Notes: a model not told the origin generated them from the sequence alone. DNA of 64,000 nt from Streptomyces spectabilis (GCF_008704795.1 NZ_CP023690.1:4040501-4104500), one strand, 5' to 3'; counted from the first letter of the stretch, positions 42,007 through 51,628 are shown. Numbers and translations are program-made.

Positions 42007-42614
42007 TAGACATCGACGACCTCGTCGTCCGCCGGGGCACGGCGGACGTCCTCAGCGGTCTGAACGCCCGGGTCGCGCCGGGCGAGTCCGTCCGTGTCGC
42101 CGGGCCGAACGGCAGCGGCAAGAGCACGCTCCTGCGGGTGCTCGCCGGGCTCACCGCGCCCGACGCGGGCCGCGTCACCGTGGACGGGCGGGCGCCCGGC
42201 GACCCGGCGGTGCGGGCCCTGCGCGGCTACGTCCAGGAGCCGCCGCCGCTGTACGAGCACCTCACCGCGGCCGAGCAGCTGGGTTTCACCGCGGGGGTGT
42301 GGGGTGTACCGGCCGGTGCGCTGCGCGAGCGCGCCGCGGCCCTCGGCCTCGGCGAGCGGCTCGACGTGCTCGTCGGCGAACTCTCCCTCGGCCAGCGCAA
42401 GAAGCTCGGCTACGTCTGCTCGACCGCCCACGCGCCCCGGCTCGTGCTGCTCGACGAGCCGTTCAACGGCCTGGACGCGGCCGCCGAGTCCGCCGTGCGC
42501 GAGGACCTCGCCCGGTGGCGGTCCGAGGGCCGCACCCTCGTCGTCGTCTCGCACTCCGACACCTCGGTCGCGGGCCTGGTGGACCGCACCCTGACCCTGG
42601 AGGCCGCCGCGTGA
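42003..42614 (+). CDS. ABC transporter ATP-binding protein, bacteriocin cluster
   Basis: 203 residues from a GTG coupled to the upstream stop. Complete ABC motifs: Walker A GPNGSGKST (36-44), a Q-loop (GYVQEPPPLYEHL), signature LSLGQRKKLG, Walker B LVLLDEPFNGLD and the switch His in VVVSHSDTS. It is shorter than average, with no C-terminal regulatory part. It pairs with the 565-residue membrane protein. The stop overlaps the GTG of a second ATPase gene. Confidence 0.9.
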   Translation: MIDIDDLVVRRGTADVLSGLNARVAPGESVRVAGPNGSGKSTLLRVLAGLTAPDAGRVTVDGRAPGDPAVRALRGYVQEPPPLYEHLTAAEQLGFTAGVWGVPAGALRERAAALGLGERLDVLVGELSLGQRKKLGYVCSTAHAPRLVLLDEPFNGLDAAAESAVREDLARWRSEGRTLVVVSHSDTSVAGLVDRTLTLEAAA

Positions 42615-43570
42615 TCGAGGTGGAGAACCTGGTCAAGTCCTACGGCGGCCGGCGCGTCCTGGACGGCCTGTCGTTCACGGCCGCGCCCGGGAGCGTCACC
42701 GCGTTCCTCGGGCCCAACGGCGCGGGCAAGAGCACCACGCTGCGGATGGTCCTCGGCCTCGGCACCCCGGACGCGGGCAGCGCCCTGGTGCACGGCGTGC
42801 CGTACGCGCAGCTGCGCGACCCGCTGCACAAGGTGGGCGCGCTGCTCGACGCCTCCGCCTGCCACCCGGCGCGCAGCCCCCGCGCCCACCTCGCCTGGCT
42901 GGCGCGCACGCACCGCATCCCCGCGGCCCGCGTGGACGAGGTCCTCGGCCTGGTGGGCCTCGCCTCGGCCGCCCGCAGGCCCGTGCGCGGCTTCTCGCTC
43001 GGCATGCGCCAGCGCCTCGGCATCGCGGTGGCGCTGCTCGGCGACCCCGAGGTGCTGCTGCTCGACGAGCCCATGAACGGCCTGGACCCGGAGGGCATCC
43101 AGTGGCTGCGCAAGCTGCTGCGCGCCCTGGCCGACGAGGGCCGTACGGTCCTGGTCTCCAGCCACCTCATGCACGAGATGGCGGTCACCGCCGACCACGT
43201 CCTGGTGATCGGCCGGGGCCGGGTGCTCGCCGACGGGGACATGGCCGCGCTCCTGACGGCGGGCCCGGACGCGGTCCGCCTCGTGTCGCCGCGGCTCGAC
43301 GCGCTCGCGCCCGCCCTGCGTGCCGAGGGCGCCGACGTGGCGTACGCCGACGAGCCGGACACCGCGACCGTGACCGGCCTGACCGGCGCCCGCATCGGGG
43401 ACGTCGCCGCCGCGCACGGCTGGAGCGTGCACGAACTCACCCCCGTACGGCCGTCGTTGGAGGAGGCGTATCTGCGCCTTACCGCGCGCGCCGCCGAGTA
43501 CCGCGCGACCGCCCCCGCGACCGCCACCAGCACGTCCGACGACTCCCGGAAGGAGGCCGCGCATGCGTGA
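42611..43570 (+). CDS. ABC transporter ATP-binding protein (ABC-2/DrrA-like), bacteriocin cluster
   Basis: 319 residues, GTG start in a GTGA overlap. Walker A GPNGAGKST, signature FSLGMRQRLG, Walker B VLLLDEPMNGLDPEG and HLMHEM with the switch His. The ~100-residue C-terminal extension (VRLVSPRLDALAPALRAEGA... PSLEEAYLRLT) is typical of ATPases of ABC-2 exporters for lantibiotic immunity and drug export. It overlaps the ATG of the permease gene downstream by 8 nt, so it forms a second transporter with it. This second, immunity-like transporter beside a first ABC pair is common in circular bacteriocin loci. Confidence 0.92.
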   Translation: MIEVENLVKSYGGRRVLDGLSFTAAPGSVTAFLGPNGAGKSTTLRMVLGLGTPDAGSALVHGVPYAQLRDPLHKVGALLDASACHPARSPRAHLAWLARTHRIPAARVDEVLGLVGLASAARRPVRGFSLGMRQRLGIAVALLGDPEVLLLDEPMNGLDPEGIQWLRKLLRALADEGRTVLVSSHLMHEMAVTADHVLVIGRGRVLADGDMAALLTAGPDAVRLVSPRLDALAPALRAEGADVAYADEPDTATVTGLTGARIGDVAAAHGWSVHELTPVRPSLEEAYLRLTARAAEYRATAPATATSTSDDSRKEAAHA

Positions 43571-44312
43571 CCTGCTCGCCGCAGAGTGGATCAAGCTCCG
43601 CTCCGTGCGCTCCACCTGGACCCTGCTCGCGCTCGGCTGTGCGCTCACCGTCGCCGTGGGGCTGCTGTTCTGCGCCCTGATCGGCCCGGAGTACCGCGCC
43701 GCGGACGCCGGGCGCCGGCGCGAACTCGACCCGGTGGGGCTTCCGTTCACCGGCCTGCAGTTCGGCCAGGTGCCGCTGGTGATCCTCGCGGTCCTCGCCG
43801 TCGGCAACGAGTACGGGACCGGCATGATCCGCACCACCCTCGCCGCCGTGCCCCGGCGGGGGCTGCTGCTCGCCGCGAAGCTCGCCGTACTCGGCCTCAC
43901 GGGGCTTGCCTGGGGACTCGTCACGGGGGCGCTCGCGCTGGGCTCGGGGAGCGCCGTGCTCGGCGCGGGGCTTCCCCTCGGCGGGGAGGGCCTGCGTGCC
44001 GTGGCCGGTGCGGGCGCGTATGCCGGGCTGCTCGCCGTTCTCGCCGGTGCCCTTACGTTCATGGTGCGGCGCTCTCTGACCGCGCTGGGGGTGCTCCTTC
44101 CGCTGCTGTTCGTTGTCTCCGGGGTCATGGCTACGGCGCCTCGGCTGCGGCCCCTCGCCCGGCTGCTGCCGGACCGGGCCGGGCTTCGGCTGATGCAGAC
44201 CCATCAGGACGCGGGGGATCTGACTCCCTTGGCGGGTGGTGGGGTGCTGCTTTTGTGGGTTGTGCTGGCCGTTGTGGTTGCGCGGTTGGTGCTGCGTCGT
44301 CAGGAGTGTTGA
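43563..44312 (+). CDS. ABC-2 type permease, bacteriocin cluster
   Basis: 249 residues, ATG at 43563. The start MRDLLAAEWIKLRSVRSTW is the classic N-terminus of ABC-2 permeases in Streptomyces. Six helices follow, with the NEYGTGMIRTTLAAVPRR loop after the second. It partners the ATPase just upstream. Last gene of the bacteriocin operon; the sequence after its stop is a half copy of a common Streptomyces intergenic repeat. Confidence 0.9.
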   Translation: MRDLLAAEWIKLRSVRSTWTLLALGCALTVAVGLLFCALIGPEYRAADAGRRRELDPVGLPFTGLQFGQVPLVILAVLAVGNEYGTGMIRTTLAAVPRRGLLLAAKLAVLGLTGLAWGLVTGALALGSGSAVLGAGLPLGGEGLRAVAGAGAYAGLLAVLAGALTFMVRRSLTALGVLLPLLFVVSGVMATAPRLRPLARLLPDRAGLRLMQTHQDAGDLTPLAGGGVLLLWVVLAVVVARLVLRRQEC

Positions 44313-44367
44313 GCGTCTGCGGGTTCGTTGTGGTTGCTCGCGCAGTTCCCCGCGCCCCTAAAAACAG
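44313..44367. repeat. Half copy of a widespread Streptomyces intergenic repeat
   Basis: Contains GCTCGCGCAGTTCCCCGCGC followed by CCCTAAAAACAGG. From memory, this string (often as an inverted pair, GGGGCGCGGGGAACTGCGCG) is extremely common between Streptomyces genes. Here only one arm is present, and its CTA supplies the TAG stop of the leftward transferase gene. Confidence 0.55.
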
Positions 44368-46472
44368 GGCAGCTGTGCCTCGCCCAGGAAGAGGTGTCGC
44401 ACCACTCGCTCCGCCGCTCCCCCGTCGTCGTACGGGCAGAAGCGGGCGCGGAAGGCCGAGCGCAGGCGGGTCGTGTCCGGGGTGTCCCAGGCGTTGTCGC
44501 GGAACAGGGCGGTGAGGTCGGCCTCCGTGGTGGCCACCGCGCCCGGTGTGTCGCCCTCGTGGCCCGACAGGAGGTCGAAGTACGTGCCGCGGGCCAGGCG
44601 GTAGGCCTGCCAGTCGGGGGCGTAGGTGACGATCGGGCGGTCCAGACAGGCGTAGTCGAACATCAGCGAGGAGTAGTCCGTCACCAGGGCGTCGGCGGCC
44701 AGGCAGAGGTCCTCCACGCGCGGGTGGCCGGTCACGTCGACGATGCCGGGGTGGGCGGCGAGGCCCGCGTCGGAGCCGTAGAAGTAGTGGGCGCGGACCA
44801 GGATCACGTACGAGGGGCCGAGCGCGGCGGCGAAGCGCTCCAGGTCGAGCCGGGGCAGGAAGCCCTTCTGGTAGTCCCGGTGCGTGGGCGCGTACAGGAG
44901 GACCGTCCGGCCGTCCTCGACGCCGAGTTCCTTGCGGACGCGGCGCACGTCGTCGTCCGTCGCCGTGAAGTACACGTCGTTGCGCGGGTAGCCGAGCTCC
45001 AGGGCGCGGTAGGACGCGGACGGGTAGACGCGCTCCCAGGTCTCGGTGGAGTGCGGGTTGGCGGAGAGGCTGAAGTCCCACTGGTCGACGTGGTCCATGA
45101 GGCGCTGGAAGCTGAGGTTGTGGGTGCTCGCCGGGTAGCGCCGCTGGTCCATGCCCATCTTCTTCAGGGGCGTGCCGTGGTGGGTCTGGAGGTAGACCTG
45201 GCCGGGGCGCTTGGTGAAGCCGCCGGGGAAGCTGGAGTTGTTGATCAGGTACGTGGCGCGGGCCATGGCCCGCCAGTAGCCGAGCGAGCCCGCGAAGACG
45301 TGGTCGACGCCGGGCGGGACCCGGTGCCGGTGGTGGTACGAGACGACGAAGACGCCCTTGACGTGCGGGGCGAGTTCGCGGGCCTTGGCGTGGATGGCGG
45401 CCGGGTTGCAGGAGACGCCGCGGTTCCAGTACGCCCCGTACACGGCGAGTTCCGGGTCGAGGCGCGCCGTGCGCAGCTCGGCGCGGTAGGCGGTGCGCTT
45501 GACGCGGGCGGCGAGCTGCTTCTTGCGCCGGGCCAGCTGGGCGCGCAGGGCGGCGCCCCGGCTCGCGGACCGCTCCAGGCGCTCGTAGGCGCGGTGCGCC
45601 CCTTCGGCCAGGGCGCGCTCCTCCGCGGACGCGGGCTCGTGGCCCGGCGGGCGGTGCGCCCCGAGCAGCCCCGAGGCGCGGCGGAAGAACTCCGGCCGGT
45701 CGCGCGGGGCGACGCGCCCGGGGTCGCCGAGGACGGCGAGCAGATGGCGTACGGCGTGCGGATAGAGCCGGGTGACGGCGTCCGGGCGGTCGTAGCCACC
45801 GGTGAACAGCTCCTCGTAGCGTTCGATCACGGTGAGGTGGCGCTCGCCGGGGGCGTTGGCGAAGCCGCCGACGCGCCGCTCCCGCCAGCGCACGCACACC
45901 CGGTCGAGCGCGGCGACGCGGTCCCCGGCCTGGAGGGTCGCCCGGTGCGCGGGCACCACGTCCTCGTAGGGGCCCGCTGAGAACGCCAGGCGCTGTCCGG
46001 TCCAGAACTCCCGGCGCACGACGCGGTTCCAGGCGGCGGGCGTCACGCCGAGCGGGTCGCCGGTCAGGTCGTCGCGTCCGGCGCGCACGTCGCCCCACCA
46101 GTTCATCCTGTCGTGCGCGAACACCAGGACGTCCGGGTCGCCCGCCCCGGTGAGCGCGGCGTCGACGGCGCCGAGCGCGCCCGGCAGGAGCAGGTCGTCG
46201 CCGTCGAGGAAGAGCAGATAGGCGCCGGTGGCGCGGGCGGCCCCGGCGTCACGGGCGGGGCCGGGGCCCCGGCTCCCGGGCAGCCGGACGAGGTGCGCGC
46301 GCGGGTCGCGGCGCGCGTACGCGGCGGCGATGTCCGCGCAGCCGTCGGGGGACGCGTCGTCGACGACGATCAGTTCGAGGTCGTCGAAGGTCTGGTCGAG
46401 CACCGAGTCAAGGCACTCCCTGAGATAGCCCTGGACGCGGTGGACGGGCACGACTACGGAGAAGCGCGACAT
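44358..46472 (-). CDS. GT2 glycosyltransferase fused to CDP-glycerol glycerophosphotransferase domain
   Basis: 704 residues from the ATG at 46472 (MSRFSVVVPVHRVQ). GT-A domain about 1-220: LIVVDDASPDG and DxD FLDGDDL. A basic linker (RKKQLAARVKRTAYR) leads to a TagF-like domain (about 330-700) with NNSSFPGGFTKRPGQ, LQTHHGTPLKKMG (about 427-439), YAPTHRDYQ, VRAHYFYG and TDYSSLMFDYACLDRP (about 596-611). All expected motif residues are present, so both activities look intact: adding a sugar and then glycerol-phosphate or a similar unit to a wall polymer at the inner membrane face. Closest in layout to the 61710 gene. Confidence 0.9.
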   Translation of the reverse strand: MSRFSVVVPVHRVQGYLRECLDSVLDQTFDDLELIVVDDASPDGCADIAAAYARRDPRAHLVRLPGSRGPGPARDAGAARATGAYLLFLDGDDLLLPGALGAVDAALTGAGDPDVLVFAHDRMNWWGDVRAGRDDLTGDPLGVTPAAWNRVVRREFWTGQRLAFSAGPYEDVVPAHRATLQAGDRVAALDRVCVRWRERRVGGFANAPGERHLTVIERYEELFTGGYDRPDAVTRLYPHAVRHLLAVLGDPGRVAPRDRPEFFRRASGLLGAHRPPGHEPASAEERALAEGAHRAYERLERSASRGAALRAQLARRKKQLAARVKRTAYRAELRTARLDPELAVYGAYWNRGVSCNPAAIHAKARELAPHVKGVFVVSYHHRHRVPPGVDHVFAGSLGYWRAMARATYLINNSSFPGGFTKRPGQVYLQTHHGTPLKKMGMDQRRYPASTHNLSFQRLMDHVDQWDFSLSANPHSTETWERVYPSASYRALELGYPRNDVYFTATDDDVRRVRKELGVEDGRTVLLYAPTHRDYQKGFLPRLDLERFAAALGPSYVILVRAHYFYGSDAGLAAHPGIVDVTGHPRVEDLCLAADALVTDYSSLMFDYACLDRPIVTYAPDWQAYRLARGTYFDLLSGHEGDTPGAVATTEADLTALFRDNAWDTPDTTRLRSAFRARFCPYDDGGAAERVVRHLFLGEAQLPCF

Positions 46473-46625
46473 GCGCACCGACGGTAGCCAATGCGTACGG
46501 ACCGCCGAAGAACCCTCACTCGTAGGGGTGATCGACGCGGAGAAGGGCGACACGACCGGGCAAACGGGATGGATACGCCCGTAATGGACGTATTGCCCCC
46601 GTACGCCCAGGAAAGGCCGGTCGCC

Positions 46626-49600
46626 GTGCAGCCCCGACTCAGCGTCGTCGTACCCATCTACAACGTCGAGGAGTTCCTTGAGGAGTGCCTGGAGTCGATC
46701 GCCCGGCAGACACCGGGCCCCGAGGGCGGCACCGGCCCCGTCGGCGGTCTGGAGGTCGTCCTCGTCGACGACGGCTCCACCGACGCGAGCCCGGACATCG
46801 CGCGCGCCTTCGCCGCCCGCGACCCGCGCTTCGTCTATGTGCGCCAGCCCAACGCGGGCCTGAGCGCCGCCCGCAACACCGGCGTGCGGCACGCGAGTCC
46901 GGGCGCCACGTACCTGACGTTCGTGGACAGCGACGACGTCGTGCCGCACGGCGCGTACGCCCGCATGATCGCGAGCCTGGACGCGAGCGGCTCCGACTTC
47001 GCCACCGGAAACGTGTGGCGGCTCACCGAGCGCGGCCGCTCGCAGGCCTGGCAGTACCAGTGGCTCACCGAGCCGCGCACCCGCACCCACATCGGCCGCG
47101 ACCTCGCCCTCCTCGCCGACCGCGTCGCCTGGAACAAGGTGTTCCGCAGGGACTTCTGGGACCGGCACGGCTTCGCCTTCCCCGAGGGCCGCCTGTACGA
47201 GGACACGCCGGTGATGATCCCCGCGCACTTCCTCGCCGAGGCCGTGGACGTGCTGAGCGAGCACGTCTACTACTGGCGGGTGCGCGAGGGCTCCATCACG
47301 CGGCGGCGCACCGACGTCAAGGGCGTGCGCGACCGGATCGCGGCCTGCGCGCACGTCAGCGCCTTCCTCGGCGGGCACGCGCCCGAGCTGAAGGCGACGT
47401 ACGACGCGTCCTGTCTGCGCGACGACTTCGTGTACTTCCTGGAGGGCCTGCCGATGGGCGGGCCCGAGTACCGCGCGGCGTTCCTCGACGGCACCGCGGA
47501 GTTCCTGGCCGCCGCGGAGCCGGAGCTCACCCGGCGGCTGCCCGTGGACCTGCGGGCGAAGTGGCAGCTGGTGCGCGAGCGGCGCACCGACGAGCTGATC
47601 GAGCTGCTCGCCCGCGAACGGCGCGGCGGCAAGGGCGCGTTCACGGTGCGCGGCGCCCGCCGCCGGCACGCCGCGTTCCCCGGCGTCGGCGCCCTTCCGC
47701 GGGAGCTGACCCGGCTCGGCCGCGGCGAACTGCCCGTCGTGGCCCGGCTGCGCGAGGCCTCCTGGGACGCCGAGGGGAAGCTGCGCGTCAGCGGCTACGC
47801 GTACGTGCGCAACCTCCCCGCCGACCGCCCCGCGAGAAGCGTGAAGACCGGGCTCCTCAAGTCCGCCCACAGCAAGGGCAGGTTCCGCCGCGTGCCCACC
47901 CGCACCGTCGCCATGCCCGAGGCCACCGAGGCCTCGCGGCAGCAGCTGCACAGCTACGACCTGTCCGGCTTCGAGATGACCGTCGACCCCGAGCGGCTGA
48001 GGACCGGCGGCCGCTGGCGCCCCGGGAACTGGCTGTTCGGCGTGGTCCTCGCGGGCCACGGCACGGTGCGGCGCGCGGCCGTGCGCGCCCAGGACGGCGC
48101 GAGCGCCCAGTCCCTGGTCCGCGACCTCGACGACGGGCTCCGGCTCACGGCAGGGTTCAGCAAGGGGCGGCTCGTCCTGCGGATCCAGGAGTACGCCGCG
48201 CGCGTGGACGCCCACCGCCTCGACGGCGGCGACGTCGTGCTCACCGGCACGCTCACCGGGCCCGCACGGCCGCGGACCCTGCGCCTCACCAACGGCGGGG
48301 CCGAGTTCAGCTACCCGGTGACGGTCGGCGGCGACCGCTTCGACGCCCGGATCCGCCTCGCGGACCTGGAGGACGTGCCGCCCGCGCCGCACCACGCGCC
48401 CGCCCAGGTCGAGCCCCCGCACGGCGACCGCTGGCAGGCCCGCCTCGTGCTGCCCGACGGCAAGCAGGTGCAGGTCGCCGCCGCCCTCGGCCTCGCGCCC
48501 GGCCGGTACGCGTCCCGGCCGGGGCGCGAGCTGTGCGCCACCGCCGACGACCAGGGCCGCCTCGTGGTCGAACTCACCCGGCAGCCCGTCGCGGACCACG
48601 TGGCCTGGACGGACGACGGCGGCCTCACCGTGGAGGGCACGGCCACGCCCGCGAGCTGGCCCACGGCCGAACTCGTGCTGCGCCACAGCGGCCGCGACGA
48701 CGAGGTGACCGTGCCGGTGGAGCGCGTCGGCGGCCGCTTCCGCGCGACCCTCGCACCCGGCGGCGGCCTGCTGCGGCAGGGCCGCTGGTACGCCTTCCTG
48801 CGGGAGGCGGGCCACAGCGGTCCCGGCGTGCCGGTGCGGGTCCTGGCCTCCCTCGGCGCGGCCCTGCCGGACCACCGCACCCTTCAGGGCCGGGAGTTCA
48901 CCGTCGACCGGCGCTTCGGCGACCGGCTCCTGATCGAGTCGGGCTCCGTGCTCGCGCGCACCGAGCGCGGCGCGTACCGGCGTCACCGGCTGCGCACCGA
49001 GCACTACCCGCGCGAGCGCGCCAAGTCCCTGCGCGACGCGGTCCTGTACTTCGACGGCGACTCGCCGCGCGCCGTCCACGACGAACTCGTGCGGCGCGGC
49101 GCCGACGTCGAGCACCTGTGGGTCACGCACGACCAGCAGACGCCGGTGCCGCCCGGCGCGCGCGGCGTGGAGGAGCACAGCGCCGCCTGGTACGAGGCCC
49201 TGGCCCGCTGCCGCCGCGTCGTCACCGCGGGCCACCTGCCGGACTTCTTCGAGCGGCGCGCGGGCCAGACCGTCGTGCAGACCTGGCACGGCGCCCCCCT
49301 CAAGCGCGTCGGCACCGATCTGACCGACACGCTGTACGCCGACCACGGCCACCTCGACGCCCTGCCGCACCTGGCCCGGCAGTGGAACGTCCTGGTCTCC
49401 CCCAACCGCTTCGCCACCGGGCACCTGGGCCGCGCCCTCGCCTACGACGGTGAGGTCCTTGAGGCCGGGTCCCCGCGCAACGACGTGCTGTTCGCCGCCG
49501 ACCGCGCCAAGGTCGCCGAGCGCGTGCGGCGCGACCTCGGCCTCGCCCCGGACAAGCGGGTCGTCCTGTACGCGCCGACGTACCGCGACCACCTCGCCGC

Positions 49601-50090
49601 CGCGCCCGGCCGCTTCCGCTACGAGGCCGCCCTCGACTTCCGCGCCGCCGAGCGCGCCCTCGGCGACGACCACGTCCTGCTCGTCCGCAAGCACCCGCTC
49701 ACCTCGGGCCGCCTGCCCGGCGCCCGCGCCCCCTTCGTCCGCGACGTCAGCGCCCACCCCCGCGCCGCCGAACTCCTGCTCGTCGCCGACGTCCTGGTCA
49801 CCGACTACTCGTCCCTGATGTTCGACTTCGCGCACACCGGCCGCCCGATGCTGTTCCACGCCTACGACCTGGAGCACTACCGCGACACCGTGCGCGGCTT
49901 CTACCTCGACTTCGAGACCCGCGCGCCGGGACCGCTGCTCGCCTCCACCGCCGACGTCGTGGCCGCCCTGCGCGACCTCGACGCGGTCACCGCCCGGCAC
50001 GCCCCGGCCTACGCGTCCTTCCGCGAGGAGTACTGCGACCTCGACGACGGCCGGGCGGCGGCCCGCGTCGCGGAGAGGCTCATGCGGTGA
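46626..50090 (+). CDS. Large GT2 / beta-domain / CDP-glycerol glycerophosphotransferase fusion
   Basis: 1154 residues from the GTG at 46626 with GGAAAGG upstream; ATGs at 46569 and 46584 are alternatives. GT-A domain about 1-230: VVLVDDGSTDAS, DxD FVDSDDV and LYEDTPVM. The middle (about 370-760) holds several beta-sandwich-like repeats (GDRFDARIRLADLE, GGRFRATLAPGGGL). The TagF-like domain (about 790-1150) has VVTAGHLPDFF, VQTWHGAPLKRVG (884-896), YAPTYRDHLA, LLVRKHPL and TDYSSLMFDFAHTGRP (1058-1073). Motifs are intact and closest to true teichoic acid polymerases (QTWHGTPLK). It is divergent from the 44358 gene and coupled to the following membrane-protein gene by GTGA. Confidence 0.9.
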   Translation: MQPRLSVVVPIYNVEEFLEECLESIARQTPGPEGGTGPVGGLEVVLVDDGSTDASPDIARAFAARDPRFVYVRQPNAGLSAARNTGVRHASPGATYLTFVDSDDVVPHGAYARMIASLDASGSDFATGNVWRLTERGRSQAWQYQWLTEPRTRTHIGRDLALLADRVAWNKVFRRDFWDRHGFAFPEGRLYEDTPVMIPAHFLAEAVDVLSEHVYYWRVREGSITRRRTDVKGVRDRIAACAHVSAFLGGHAPELKATYDASCLRDDFVYFLEGLPMGGPEYRAAFLDGTAEFLAAAEPELTRRLPVDLRAKWQLVRERRTDELIELLARERRGGKGAFTVRGARRRHAAFPGVGALPRELTRLGRGELPVVARLREASWDAEGKLRVSGYAYVRNLPADRPARSVKTGLLKSAHSKGRFRRVPTRTVAMPEATEASRQQLHSYDLSGFEMTVDPERLRTGGRWRPGNWLFGVVLAGHGTVRRAAVRAQDGASAQSLVRDLDDGLRLTAGFSKGRLVLRIQEYAARVDAHRLDGGDVVLTGTLTGPARPRTLRLTNGGAEFSYPVTVGGDRFDARIRLADLEDVPPAPHHAPAQVEPPHGDRWQARLVLPDGKQVQVAAALGLAPGRYASRPGRELCATADDQGRLVVELTRQPVADHVAWTDDGGLTVEGTATPASWPTAELVLRHSGRDDEVTVPVERVGGRFRATLAPGGGLLRQGRWYAFLREAGHSGPGVPVRVLASLGAALPDHRTLQGREFTVDRRFGDRLLIESGSVLARTERGAYRRHRLRTEHYPRERAKSLRDAVLYFDGDSPRAVHDELVRRGADVEHLWVTHDQQTPVPPGARGVEEHSAAWYEALARCRRVVTAGHLPDFFERRAGQTVVQTWHGAPLKRVGTDLTDTLYADHGHLDALPHLARQWNVLVSPNRFATGHLGRALAYDGEVLEAGSPRNDVLFAADRAKVAERVRRDLGLAPDKRVVLYAPTYRDHLAAAPGRFRYEAALDFRAAERALGDDHVLLVRKHPLTSGRLPGARAPFVRDVSAHPRAAELLLVADVLVTDYSSLMFDFAHTGRPMLFHAYDLEHYRDTVRGFYLDFETRAPGPLLASTADVVAALRDLDAVTARHAPAYASFREEYCDLDDGRAAARVAERLMR

Positions 50091-51628
50091 CCGCGCTCCT
50101 GACCCGGCGCGCCCCGGCGGGCGCCACCGCGTCCGGCGCCGGGCGGCTGTGGCGGCCGACGCCGTTCCTGGTCCTCGGCGGCCTGTTCTGGCTCGGCATG
50201 ACGCTCGCGTACTGGCGCGTCCCGATGTGCTGCGACTTCGGCCAGCACGCGGCGGTCGTCGAACGCCTCAAGGCCGACCTGCTCCACCCCGCCCACCCGA
50301 TGGCGGACCTGCCGGGCGACGGCAGCGCCTACTACTCGCCGTACGCCGTCGCCCAGGCCCTGCTCGCCAAGGCCACGGGCCTCGCGGGCTGGGAGGTGGT
50401 CAAGCTCTCCGGGCCGCTCAACCTGCTCGTCCTGCTCACCGGCCTGAACCGCTTCGTCCGCGCCCTGACCCCCCGCCCCTGGGCGCCGGTCCTGGCCCTT
50501 GCCGCGATGGTCCTGCTGTGGGGCACCCGCATGGCCTGGTGGAGCGGCTACCTGGGCCTGATGTCGATGACGGGCAACCTCGGCTACCCGTCGACCTTCG
50601 CCATCGGCCTGGCCTTCTGGGCCTGGTCCTGGGCAGCCACGGGCCCGAAGTCGCTCTGGGGGTACGGGGGTCTGGGCGCGCTGTGCGGCCTGATTCTGCT
50701 CATTCACCCGATCTCATCGGTGGCGGCGCTGATCGGGGTAGCAGCGTTCGCCGTCAGCGGCGGTCAGCCGAGTACTCGCTGCGCCCACCGAGCAACTGTG
50801 CACTGGGCCCTGGCCGCCACGACAGCCGTGGCAGTAGCGACAACCTGGCCCTACTTCAACCCGTTCACCCTGGTCGGAGACCAAAGCGTCGACGCCATCC
50901 ACCGACAGCTCTACACAGAGATGCCCCAGCGCTTCTGGCTCGCGGCGGCCCTGGGACTCCCCGCCCTCGGGGCCCGGTGGCGCCGCGACCGCAGGGACCC
51001 CCTCGTCCTGATGTTCGCCCTGGACTGCGCGGTCGTCGCCTACGGCTGGCTCAGCGGCCACTACACGTACGGCCGCATCCTCGGCCTGACCCTGGTCCCC
51101 CTCCAGTTCGCCCTGGCGATCGAGCTGGCGGCCCCCCGCCCGTGGGGGACGCGCCGCGCCGCGCTCGCGGGGGCGGCCGCGCTCGGGGCGGCCGTCGGGT
51201 TCTGCCAGGTCCAGGCGGGCGCGGTGGTGCCCCGCGCCCTAGACCCGGTCGGCTTCGACCAGCCGCCGCGCTGGCCCGGCTACGCCTGGGCGACGGACCG
51301 GATCCGTCCCGGCGACGTGGTGCTCACCGACGGCTACCGGCCCACGCGTTCACTCCCGGCCTTCGGCGCCGACCTGGTCGCGCCCGCCTGGCCGGACACC
51401 TCGCTCGCCGAGGAGGCGCGGCAGCGGCGCCTGCGCGCCGTGCGGGCGTACCTCGCGCCGGAGTCGACGCGCGCGGAGCGCGCCGCGATCGTCCGCCGCT
51501 ACGACGTGCGCTGGCTGCTGCTCGACCCGGCGCAGCGGGTGCCGCCGGAGGCGGTGGTGGTGGCGTGGGGGCCGCGTACGGGAGAGGTCCTGGCCCGGGT
51601 CGGCGGAGCGGGTCAGCGGCGGACGTAG
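50087..51628 (+). CDS. Polytopic membrane protein, GT-C glycosyltransferase-like
   Basis: 513 residues, GTG start overlapping the previous stop. About ten helices in the first 400 residues, then a ~120-residue extracytoplasmic domain (ATDRIRPGDVVLTDG...VRWLLLDP). After the first helix comes MCCDFGQHAAVVERL, where GT-C enzymes usually carry their catalytic acidic residue. That shape resembles lipid-linked-sugar-dependent transferases acting outside. The family is not certain. Its 3' end overlaps the convergent GT39-like gene by 16 nt. Confidence 0.75.
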   Translation: MTALLTRRAPAGATASGAGRLWRPTPFLVLGGLFWLGMTLAYWRVPMCCDFGQHAAVVERLKADLLHPAHPMADLPGDGSAYYSPYAVAQALLAKATGLAGWEVVKLSGPLNLLVLLTGLNRFVRALTPRPWAPVLALAAMVLLWGTRMAWWSGYLGLMSMTGNLGYPSTFAIGLAFWAWSWAATGPKSLWGYGGLGALCGLILLIHPISSVAALIGVAAFAVSGGQPSTRCAHRATVHWALAATTAVAVATTWPYFNPFTLVGDQSVDAIHRQLYTEMPQRFWLAAALGLPALGARWRRDRRDPLVLMFALDCAVVAYGWLSGHYTYGRILGLTLVPLQFALAIELAAPRPWGTRRAALAGAAALGAAVGFCQVQAGAVVPRALDPVGFDQPPRWPGYAWATDRIRPGDVVLTDGYRPTRSLPAFGADLVAPAWPDTSLAEEARQRRLRAVRAYLAPESTRAERAAIVRRYDVRWLLLDPAQRVPPEAVVVAWGPRTGEVLARVGGAGQRRT

